Positions 1 to 6,859 of a DNA stretch of 12,196 bases are shown piece by piece. This DNA is from Flammeovirgaceae bacterium. GTDB taxonomy: Bacteria > Bacteroidota > Bacteroidia > Cytophagales > MED-G16. The notes below the pieces were generated by a model. That model was not told the DNA's origin. It saw nothing but the letters and a program-made list of their open reading frames with translations, and ran no database searches. A program made the translations under genes and the position numbers. The stretch lies in NCBI GenBank assembly GCA_002702205.1, contig NZYP01000043.1, forward strand, positions 10,778-22,973. Direction: 5' to 3'. Numbering within the stretch: the stretch's first letter is position 1; each line of letters starts with the position of its first letter.

Positions 1-178
1 ATCAAATATAGCTATTATATTAAAATAGCCTAACATTTATCATATTTTTAAATTAAAAACGAAATTTTCTTTTTATTACTTTTAATATGCAAAACTTTTA
101 TCATTTTGATGATTTTATATTTGTAAATAATCATCGATTTATTGTTTTTAAAAAAAAATTAATATTTTCTTATTTTCT

Positions 179-217
179 ATAAAAAACCTTTTAAAAATCA
201 TCTTTTTTGAGGCTTTT
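179..217 (+). terminator. Weak terminator-like hairpin
   Basis: The arms AAAA-CCTT (182-190) and GAGG-TTTT (209-217) can pair with one mismatch and one G-T pair. An inner A5/T5 stem closes on a five-base loop. The outer arm supplies a short T-run. It could end a gene transcribed rightwards from outside the window, but the stem is imperfect, AT-rich and has no separate U-tract, so this is a weak call. Confidence 0.22.
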
Positions 218-255
218 AGCATTTTAGTTATTCAAATTTATTTATCAAATAATTG

Positions 256-286
256 TTGTTACAAAAAAAATCGAAGTATATCTTTG
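256..286 (+). promoter_or_regulatory. Bacteroidota-type promoter for sdhCAB
   Basis: TTG at 256-258 is followed, after 20 bases, by TATCTTTG at 279-286, a perfect match to the Bacteroidota -7 consensus TAnnTTTG with a -33 TTG at the expected spacing. The box ends 20 bases before the sdhC ATG at 307, giving an expected untranslated leader of about 15 bases. No Shine-Dalgarno sequence precedes the start codon, as is usual in this phylum. The match is read directly from the sequence; its activity is inferred. Confidence 0.72.
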
Positions 287-306
287 CTAGGATTTATTTA
301 AATTAA

Positions 307-1197
307 ATGTTATTAAAAAAGAACTTACTAACAGATAAATTAAGAGAAGATAAGTGGTGGATTTCACCAATGCTAGTCCTCTTTGGATTACTGAGTTTTG
401 TTGTATATTCAACGTGGGCTGCTTGGCAGGGAGAACACTTCTGGTGGAGTGGAGGAAACGAAGGGTTTGGTGGATACCTCTCACCTTTCTACTCCCCTAC
501 AGTTTACATTGATCCTACCAAACCAGGTGTACCGCCTATGTACCATTCATTACTTGGATCATGGCCAGAATGGCTTTCATGGTTACCAGGCCAGTCTCCT
601 GCATGGCTTATATTAATTTTTCCTTTATCATTCAGGTTCACTTGCTATTATTATAGGAAGGCATATTATAGAGCATTTTCACTAAACCCACCTGCTTGTG
701 CTGTCCAACCGATTCAAGGAATACCATCAAAAGTTTCTGCAATAACAAATGGCAATATTAACGCATTCAATTCTGGTAAAAAGTATGATGGTGAGAAGGG
801 ATTATTGCTTTTTCAAAACATTCACAGGTACGCAATGTATTTCGCAGTAATATTTATTTTTATTCTAAGCTACGACGCCTTCCTTGCTTTCTTTAATGAC
901 GGTAAACTTGGTTTTGGAGTTGGAACTTTCGTATTAACTCTAAACCCTATTCTGCTTGGTTGCTACACATTTGGATGTCATTCTATCAGACATTTAGTGG
1001 GAGGAGATTTAGACTGCTACTCCTGTAGTATTTATAAAGATAAAGTAAACCATAGCAGCTGGAAAATCGTTACATTTCTAAACAGAAGACACCAATTATT
1101 TGCATGGCTTAGCCTTGTCTGGGTTGGTTTATCAGATGTATATGTTAGACTTGTTTCTATGGGAATTATTAATGACATTAACACTTGGGGAATATAG
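307..1197 (+). CDS. sdhC: Succinate dehydrogenase membrane subunit, type F (mycobacterial Sdh1-like)
   Basis: This is the membrane anchor and quinone-reducing subunit of complex II, 296 residues. Hydrophobic segments lie near residues 18-40, 98-116, 172-197, 202-224 and 262-285, with a long Trp/Pro/Tyr-rich loop (41-97) containing YLSPFYSP. It does not look like the roughly 220-residue di-haem cytochrome b of ordinary Bacteroidota complex II. The segment TCYYYRKAYYRAF (112-124), the motif GCYTFGCHSIRHLVGG (218-233) and DCYSC (236-240) instead recall the type F family of mycobacterial Sdh1, whose membrane subunit carries a Rieske-type [2Fe-2S] cluster. Candidate ligands are C113, C219, C224, C237, C240, H173, H225, H229 and H262; I cannot say which four bind. 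The position directly before sdhA and sdhB supports the assignment. The ATG at 307 is the only sensible start and sits 20 bases after a promoter box. Confidence 0.88.
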   Translation: MLLKKNLLTDKLREDKWWISPMLVLFGLLSFVVYSTWAAWQGEHFWWSGGNEGFGGYLSPFYSPTVYIDPTKPGVPPMYHSLLGSWPEWLSWLPGQSPAWLILIFPLSFRFTCYYYRKAYYRAFSLNPPACAVQPIQGIPSKVSAITNGNINAFNSGKKYDGEKGLLLFQNIHRYAMYFAVIFIFILSYDAFLAFFNDGKLGFGVGTFVLTLNPILLGCYTFGCHSIRHLVGGDLDCYSCSIYKDKVNHSSWKIVTFLNRRHQLFAWLSLVWVGLSDVYVRLVSMGIINDINTWGI

Positions 1198-1200
1198 ATT

Positions 1201-3069
1201 ATGTTAGATATATCAGGAATTAAAAGATTACAGTTTGATGTTCTAGTTATTGGAGCTGGAGGTGCAGGCCTCTCAGCAGCTATTGCTGCATCACAAGAAG
1301 AAGACATAAGAGTAGGCTTAGTTTGCAAATCATTGCTTGGTAAGGCCCATACAGTCATGGCTGAGGGAGGAATGGCAGCTGCTCTTGCAAATGTTGACGA
1401 TAGAGACGACTGGAAGATTCATTTCAGAGATACGATGAGAGGAGGGAAAATGCTCAATAATTGGAAAATGGCTGAGATTCATGCTAGAAATGCACCTGAG
1501 AGAGTGAGAGAACTAGAGCACTGGGGAGCTGTTTTTGATAGAACTAGAGATGGTTTAATTAACCAAAGAAATTTTGGTGGTCACAGGTACCCACGTCTGG
1601 CTCATGTTGGTGACAGAACAGGACTTGAGATGATAAGGACTCTACAAGACCACGGTATACACCAGGGAATAGATATTCAGATGGAATGCACTGCACTTGA
1701 TATATTAAAAGATAAGTCAGGAAAAGTATCTGGTATTGTATGTATGTATAGAGAAACTGGAGAATTTATAATCTTTGAGACAAAATCCTTAATATTTGCT
1801 ACCGGTGGAGCAGGAAAATCTTGGGAGGTTACATCAAATAGTTGGGAATATACTGGAGATGGATACGGTATGGCTTACGAGGCCGGAGCTGAACTTATAG
1901 ATATGGAATTTAATCAGTTTCATCCCACAGGAATGGTCTGGCCACCATCAGTTAAAGGTATTCTTGTGACAGAAGGAGTTAGGGGTGAAGGTGGTATATT
2001 AAAAAATAGCGAAGGTAAGAGATTTATGTTTGACTACATACCTGAAAAATTTGCTAATGAGACTGCAGATACCGAAGAAGAAGCAGCAAGATGGCTTGAA
2101 GGTGATAAAAGTGCAAGGAGACCTCCAGAATTACTTACCAGAGATGTCGTAGCAAGAGCAATAAATACTGAAGTTAAAGCAGGCAGAGGTTCTGAACACG
2201 GTGGAGCGTACTTAGATATTGCCACTCAGAGATCTGCAGAAGATATTAAGAAAAAACTTCCTTCAATGTATCATCAGTTTAAAGTTTTAGCTGAACTTGA
2301 TATCACAAAGCAACCAATGGAAGTTGGTCCCACTTGTCACTACTTTATGGGTGGAATAAAGGTAGAAGCTGAAACATCAATGACGACAGTCGATGGACTA
2401 TTTGCATGCGGAGAGGCAGCAGGTGGTATGCACGGCGCAAACAGACTTGGTGGTAATTCCCTTTCAGATCTACTTGTATTTGGAAACTTATCTGGTGTAG
2501 AAGCTGCTAAATATTCTAGGAAAATTAAGGGGATGCCTAAGGTAGATGATAAAGATATAATAAGAATTATTCAGAATGCAACTTCAATATTAAATAGGGA
2601 AAAAGGTAATAACCCCTACCTAATTCATGAAGATCTACAAAAAAACATGCAGTACAATGTTGGTATAATAAGAACAAAAGACGAGATAGTAGACGGTATA
2701 AAAAAGATAGATAAAATGAAAGAAGAGTTTAAGGAAGTGAAAGCTGCGGGATCAAGTCAGTTCAATCCTGGATGGCATGAAGCACTTGCACTTAGAAACC
2801 TTTTGATATCCTCAGAGGCAGTAGCTAAATCTGCCTTTTTAAGAGAGGAAAGTAGAGGCGCGCACACTAGAGAGGATTTCCCCGAAGAGAATATAGATTG
2901 GTTACAATATAACATTATTAACAGAAAAGGTAAAGATGGGGAGATGGAGACTATAAAAGAAAAGAGAGGAAAACCAGAACCTGAGCTAAAAAGAATAGCT
3001 AATGCCTCAATCGAAGAGCTTGAAAGTGAAGTGAAAATTGATCACGAAAAATTAATGCCAAAAGTATGA
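1201..3069 (+). CDS. sdhA: Succinate dehydrogenase flavoprotein subunit
   Basis: This is the catalytic subunit of complex II, oxidising succinate to fumarate with FAD; 622 residues, somewhat longer than E. coli SdhA, as in the type F family. The dinucleotide fold GAGGAG is at 18-23. H50 in KAHTVMAEGG is the expected covalent FAD attachment point. Active-site residues of the family are present: H241 in QFHPTG, R314 in LLTRDVV, H380 in PTCHYFMGG and R415 in GANRLGGNS, with E405 in FACGEAAGG for flavin contact. The C-terminal helical and capping part (about 455-622) is complete. The gene starts 3 bases after the sdhC stop and its TGA overlaps the sdhB ATG (ATGA), so the three are co-transcribed and probably translationally coupled. 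Fumarate reductase activity cannot be excluded from sequence alone. Confidence 0.96.
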   Translation: MLDISGIKRLQFDVLVIGAGGAGLSAAIAASQEEDIRVGLVCKSLLGKAHTVMAEGGMAAALANVDDRDDWKIHFRDTMRGGKMLNNWKMAEIHARNAPERVRELEHWGAVFDRTRDGLINQRNFGGHRYPRLAHVGDRTGLEMIRTLQDHGIHQGIDIQMECTALDILKDKSGKVSGIVCMYRETGEFIIFETKSLIFATGGAGKSWEVTSNSWEYTGDGYGMAYEAGAELIDMEFNQFHPTGMVWPPSVKGILVTEGVRGEGGILKNSEGKRFMFDYIPEKFANETADTEEEAARWLEGDKSARRPPELLTRDVVARAINTEVKAGRGSEHGGAYLDIATQRSAEDIKKKLPSMYHQFKVLAELDITKQPMEVGPTCHYFMGGIKVEAETSMTTVDGLFACGEAAGGMHGANRLGGNSLSDLLVFGNLSGVEAAKYSRKIKGMPKVDDKDIIRIIQNATSILNREKGNNPYLIHEDLQKNMQYNVGIIRTKDEIVDGIKKIDKMKEEFKEVKAAGSSQFNPGWHEALALRNLLISSEAVAKSAFLREESRGAHTREDFPEENIDWLQYNIINRKGKDGEMETIKEKRGKPEPELKRIANASIEELESEVKIDHEKLMPKV

Positions 3070-3860
3070 GTTTAAGAGATTTTAAAATTTATAGAGGAGA
3101 TGACGAAAGAGGTGAACTTGTTAGCTACCAATGTGAGGTGACTGAGGGAATGGTAGTCCTTGATGTAATTCATAGAATTCAAGCCGACCAGGCTAATGAC
3201 TTAGCATGTAGATGGAATTGTAAGGCTGGTAAGTGTGGCTCTTGCAGTATTGAAATTAACGGAAAACCCAGACTAGGTTGTATGACTAGAATGAATGAGT
3301 TTGAGGAAGATCAGACATTGACAATCACACCCTTAAAATCTTTTCCAGTTATAAAAGATATTGTTACTGATGTTTCTTGGAATTATAAGCAGAACCAAGG
3401 AATTACTCCTTTTTCACCATCAGAAGAAGACAAGAAAAAAGGTTTTGTGATGATGCAGAAAGATGTGGAAAGGGTTCAAGAGTTCAGAAAATGTATTGAG
3501 TGTAACTTATGTCAGAATATGTGTCATGTCATAAGGGATAATGAAGGTAAAGAAAATTTTTCAGGTCCAAGGTACATGGCAAGGTTAGCGAGTTTAGAAA
3601 TGCACCCTATGGATAGAGCAGATAGAATCGAAGACATAAAAGACAAACACGGCTCAGGTATGTGTAATATAACCAGATGCTGTACTGAAGTCTGCCCTGA
3701 AGGTATACAAATAACTGACGATGCTATAATCCCTCTCAAAGAAAGAGTAGTTGATAGGTACTATGATCCAGTGATGATGCTTTTTAGAAAAATATTCAGT
3801 AAGAAAGAAAGAGAGAAAACTAAATCTAAAGTTTCATCTTTTCTAAAGATGTTTTTCTAG
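3066..3860 (+). CDS. sdhB: Succinate dehydrogenase iron-sulfur subunit
   Basis: This is the electron-transfer subunit of complex II, 264 residues, carrying electrons from SdhA to the membrane subunit. The N-terminal ferredoxin domain has C52, C57, C60 and C72 for [2Fe-2S]. The C-terminal domain has C143, C146, C149 and C210 for [4Fe-4S], and C153, C200 and C206 for [3Fe-4S], in the order seen in E. coli SdhB. An extra cysteine, C205, sits next to C206, and C48 is also additional. The tail (about 240-264) is basic and extends past the conserved core. The start ATG overlaps the sdhA stop by four bases. The 3' end overlaps the end of the convergent sugar-transporter gene by 35 bp (3826-3860), leaving no separate terminator between them. 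Confidence 0.96.
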   Translation: MSLRDFKIYRGDDERGELVSYQCEVTEGMVVLDVIHRIQADQANDLACRWNCKAGKCGSCSIEINGKPRLGCMTRMNEFEEDQTLTITPLKSFPVIKDIVTDVSWNYKQNQGITPFSPSEEDKKKGFVMMQKDVERVQEFRKCIECNLCQNMCHVIRDNEGKENFSGPRYMARLASLEMHPMDRADRIEDIKDKHGSGMCNITRCCTEVCPEGIQITDDAIIPLKERVVDRYYDPVMMLFRKIFSKKEREKTKSKVSSFLKMFF

Positions 3861-5139
3861 TCTCAGGCATTGTCCTATATACAAATATCAACTGAAAGAC
3901 CATCATCCCCCCAAAAAAGAAGAATATTATCCCAGGATTATTACCCAAAAGATCAATAACAAATGGAGTTATCGCAGTTATTAGTGCAGCGAATACCCAG
4001 TGAACACCAGCTCCAAACGACTGTCCTTTTGCCCTCACAGTATTAGGAAAAATTTCAGATATAAAGACCCATATTACAGCTCCCTGTCCTACTGCGTGAG
4101 ATGCTACAAATAATAAAATAAAAAGTAATAAAATATCTGAATTTAAATTTAAAAGAAAACATGAGCCTATAGAAATTAAACTTATAATGTATCCTAATGA
4201 CCCTATATACATTAAAAATTTTCTACCAAAACTATCAATTAATCTCACTCCTATTAATGTAAAAATAAGGTTAATAGCTCCGATTGATATTGAACTCATC
4301 AGAGAATCTGAAGTTCCAAAACCCGCTGATTCAAGAATTTGAGGTGCATAATATAAGACAAAATTTATTCCTGATAACTGATTAAAGAACGATATCAAAA
4401 AAGCAAGCTTCAGCTGTATATAGAAAGGTTTTGAGAAAAGATTAAGCTTATTGATTTGATCTACTTTCCTTATCTCATTAATTTTTTTATCTACATCTCC
4501 ACCATTGTACATAATTTTTAGAATTTCTCTCGCTTTATTTTCTTTATTGGCAAATAAGATCAACCACCTAGGACTCTCTGGTATCCTTATAATTGATAAA
4601 AGAAAAAATAAAGAAGGAATTGCCTCAACTCCTAACATATACCTCCAGTCTATATCTCCACCAAAACCTTGAAGTAAATAGTTAGAGAAGTAAGCAATTA
4701 AAATTCCAAGGACAATATTAAATTGATATAATGCAACAAGTCGTCCCCTATTATCTTTATTAGAAACTTCTGAGATATAAGTTGGTGATGCAACACTAGA
4801 TGCACCTACTCCCACTCCTCCAATAAATCTGAAGAAGGAAAAAGAATATGGATCCCATGCTACTGCAGACCCGATAGCAGAAAATAAAAAAAGTAATCCT
4901 ATAATTATGAGTGTTTTTTTTCTTCCTAGTTTATCACATGGATATGAGCCAAATAATGCTCCTATTACTGTACCCCAAAGTGCCATTGACATTATGAATA
5001 TGCCATGAAATATTGGGGAGGTTCCCCATAATTCTCTTATTGGAAGGTTGGCTCCAGATATAACAACAGTATCAAAGCCAAATAAGAAGCCCGATAGAGC
5101 AACAGATATAGACCAATAGAAAATTTTTTTCTTGTTCAC
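3826..5139 (-). CDS. Sugar:H+ symporter, MFS sugar porter family (XylE/GLUT-like)
   Basis: This is a twelve-helix inner-membrane transporter of 437 residues that probably imports a monosaccharide with protons. Sugar-porter signatures are all present: GFDTVVISG (21-29), where D23 matches the proton-coupling Asp of XylE; DKLGRKK (69-75); GVGVGASSVASPTYISEVS (108-126) followed by RGRL (131-134); Q139; PESPRW (187-192) before the central loop; NQLSGINFVLYYAP (253-266) with N253, Q254 and N259 facing the sugar site; DSFGRK (302-307); W357 in the tenth helix; and PETR (425-428). N253 replaces the usual first Gln of a QQ pair, which may alter substrate choice. The start is GTG; the frame stays open upstream but offers no better start. 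It diverges from a ROK sugar kinase 39 bp away, suggesting the two share a substrate. The exact sugar cannot be read from the sequence. Confidence 0.92.
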   Translation of the reverse strand: MNKKKIFYWSISVALSGFLFGFDTVVISGANLPIRELWGTSPIFHGIFIMSMALWGTVIGALFGSYPCDKLGRKKTLIIIGLLFLFSAIGSAVAWDPYSFSFFRFIGGVGVGASSVASPTYISEVSNKDNRGRLVALYQFNIVLGILIAYFSNYLLQGFGGDIDWRYMLGVEAIPSLFFLLSIIRIPESPRWLILFANKENKAREILKIMYNGGDVDKKINEIRKVDQINKLNLFSKPFYIQLKLAFLISFFNQLSGINFVLYYAPQILESAGFGTSDSLMSSISIGAINLIFTLIGVRLIDSFGRKFLMYIGSLGYIISLISIGSCFLLNLNSDILLLFILLFVASHAVGQGAVIWVFISEIFPNTVRAKGQSFGAGVHWVFAALITAITPFVIDLLGNNPGIIFFFFGGMMVFQLIFVYRTMPETRKTSLEKMKL

Positions 5140-5178
5140 AGAAATAATATTTTTACCAATATTAAGTAAAAAAAAATA
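5140..5178. promoter_or_regulatory. Divergent 39-bp spacer between transporter and kinase genes
   Basis: This AT-only-like spacer separates the two divergent start codons, so each promoter must lie at least partly inside the opposite gene. No perfect TAnnTTTG is present on either strand. The nearest candidate is TAATATTG on the minus strand (5157-5164), with one mismatch and no clear -33 element. An A-rich run precedes the kinase ATG. A regulator acting here would probably affect both genes, but no operator is recognisable. Confidence 0.3.
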
Positions 5179-6069
5179 ATGTTATTAGGAATTGACCTAG
5201 GCGGTACTAAAATTGAAGGAATTGTAATCGAGTCTAAAAGAAATCCAAATGAAGTAATAAGGCATAGGGTTAGAACAGAGGAAGATAAAGGGTATTCAAG
5301 TGTTATGGATAATATCAAATTATTGGTTGATCATATTGAAGAAAAAATTAACCATAAGTTTAATAGAATTGGTATTGGAACCCCTGGCACTATAGATCCA
5401 AAGACAAGTCTTCTAAAAAATTCAAATTCTCAGTGCCTTAATGGCATGCCAATTCAAAAGGATTTAGAAAAAATATTAAAAAAAACTGTCTTAATTCAAA
5501 ATGATGCAAATTGCTTTGCACTTGCTGAAACATTACTGGGATCAGTTAAAGAAAAATATCCCAACGTCAAGAACGTATTTGGTATTATTATTGGAACTGG
5601 AGTTGGAGGGGGAATTATCATTGAAGGAAAAACTGTTTACGGTAGCCAAGGCATAGGTGGAGAATGGGGTCATACTATTGTCACAGACAATGGAGATGAG
5701 TGTTATTGTGGAAAGAGAGGATGTGTAGAATCTGTAATTTCAGGTAGAGCCCTTCAAACCTACTACAATAAAATTTCTGGAAATAATTTAAAATTTGAAG
5801 ATATATACTCAAAAAAAGATAGTGATGAACATGCTAAAAAGACACTTCATAGATTAATCACTTATTTTGGAAAAGGTTTAAGCAACGTAGTTAATATTAT
5901 TGATCCTGATGTTATAGTACTGGGTGGTGGACTAAGTAATATTGATGAACTATATAATGAAGGGTATGAAGAGCTAAAAAAACATGTATTTAATCCAACT
6001 TTTAACACCCCAATTTTAAGGCCAAAACTAGGAGATAGCGCTGGAGTCTATGGTGCAGCTCTGCTATAG
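5179..6069 (+). CDS. ROK family sugar kinase, probably fructokinase (Mak-like)
   Basis: This is a cytosolic ATP-dependent hexokinase of the ROK family, 296 residues, the normal length. It has the phosphate-binding DLGGTK (6-11), the catalytic D109 in NDANC, the ATP-binding GTGVGGG (139-145), the sugar-binding GGEWGH with E162 and H165, and the ROK zinc site of H165 with C175, C177 and C182 in CYCGKRGC. NSNS..LNG (81-89), the segment CVESVISG (182-189) and NIIDPDVIVLGGGLSN (239-254) match E. coli Mak fructokinase, as I recall it, more closely than NagK or glucokinase, so fructose is the favoured substrate, with glucose, mannose or GlcNAc as alternatives. There is no DNA-binding domain, so it is not a NagC-type repressor. 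It is divergent from a sugar symporter, which suggests transport followed by phosphorylation. Confidence 0.92.
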   Translation: MLLGIDLGGTKIEGIVIESKRNPNEVIRHRVRTEEDKGYSSVMDNIKLLVDHIEEKINHKFNRIGIGTPGTIDPKTSLLKNSNSQCLNGMPIQKDLEKILKKTVLIQNDANCFALAETLLGSVKEKYPNVKNVFGIIIGTGVGGGIIIEGKTVYGSQGIGGEWGHTIVTDNGDECYCGKRGCVESVISGRALQTYYNKISGNNLKFEDIYSKKDSDEHAKKTLHRLITYFGKGLSNVVNIIDPDVIVLGGGLSNIDELYNEGYEELKKHVFNPTFNTPILRPKLGDSAGVYGAALL

Positions 6070-6070
6070 C

Positions 6071-6859
6071 CTAATGACCATATCTTGATTTTGTAACATT
6101 ATAGTTATTTACTACTTGATCATTTGTTAAATCAGAATTATAAAAATAAATAGCACCAATATTTCCTTCAAATCCTGAACCATTATTCCGATAATCCCAT
6201 CCTATAACTAAATCATTCACATTAAATGTTTTTGAGTCTTGTCCAGTTCTTGTTACATCTAAACTTTGATTTATAAAATATTTATACGTTCCTGAACTCC
6301 TAACTACAGTTACAAATCTCCAGGTACCATCATTCACTGTACTTAAAGAATTGCTTGCTCCATAAACACCAACCTTAGAACTGGTTAACCACATTATCAT
6401 TTGTTTAGCATAGGAACTTGGAGACCTAGCAATACCGAATAGTCTTCCAGAACTTTGAGAGGTTTTAATCCACATTGAGACAGTAAATGTATTTCCAGAA
6501 AAATTAGAAAACGTTGATTTCCTATATGCCGCATCATCATTAAAAATAATTGATCCTCCGTTGTCTGATGAAAAGGATGGATCACTATTCAAAGTATATG
6601 AGTTTCTCGTAAAACCAGTTACCAAACTAACATCATTACTTGAACTACTTAAATCATTCCATGATGATAAATCATTTTGATTTAAAGAATTGCTATTGGA
6701 CGCATCAAGATGTAAAATTAAATTAGGTTAGACAATACCATCTGATTTATTATGAACAGAAAGATACGTTGGTAATATTTGAGATATGGAATTATGGTTA
6801 ATACTTATTAAACCAAATATTATTAGATTTGATAAGATGAAGTATTTATTAACATTCAT
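6071..6859 (-). pseudogene. Secreted LamG/concanavalin-like protein gene with one in-frame stop
   Basis: The reading frame encodes a LamG-like jelly-roll: LHLDASNSNS near the start, TFTVSMWIKTSQSSGRLFG in the middle, DGTWRFVTVV, and a terminal IYFYNSDLTNDQVVNNYN followed by TKSRYGH, a usual ending of this fold. The LamG part (6071-6727) has no ATG at its beginning; a TAA lies at 6728-6730. Reading past it in the same frame reaches an ATG at 6857-6859 and a good signal peptide (hydrophobic core YFILSNLIIFGLISI, then S-I-S before Gln27). The simplest reading is a 262-residue secreted protein with codon 44 turned into TAA. It would bind glycan or act as an adhesion domain; no catalytic motif is seen. 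Its stop lies one base from the kinase stop, and its 5' end overlaps the divergent esterase start. A sequencing error is an alternative explanation. Confidence 0.68.

Larger units (their letters stand above)
1..306. other. AT-rich non-coding region upstream of sdhC
   Basis: No convincing coding sequence is visible on either strand of this very AT-rich stretch. The first codons in each forward frame reach stops within about eleven codons, so at most the last residues of a gene lying to the left could be here. It holds a terminator-like hairpin (179-217), a 7-bp inverted repeat (GATGATT at 108-114 with AATCATC at 129-135), and the promoter directly upstream of sdhC (256-286). Several other matches to the Bacteroidota -7 consensus occur on both strands, but they lack a spaced -33 element and are expected by chance at this base composition. 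Confidence 0.7.

Noticed and set aside
116..123. TATATTTG as a second upstream sdh promoter
   Set aside because: No -33 element at the right spacing, and similar boxes occur by chance on both strands of this region (for example minus strand 3-10 and 233-240).
108..135. 7-bp inverted repeat GATGATT/AATCATC as a terminator
   Set aside because: Short AT-rich stem with a 14-base loop and no immediate T-run; noted in the upstream-region entry only.
1032..1358. 108-residue open frame on the minus strand across the sdhC/sdhA junction
   Set aside because: It is antisense to two well-conserved genes, with no start context or family features.
6824..6831. TAGATTTG as a promoter box for the esterase gene
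   Set aside because: It matches the consensus but ends only 5 bases before the ATG, which would make the mRNA leaderless, and no TTG lies about 20 bases upstream. Chance is likely in this AT-rich DNA.
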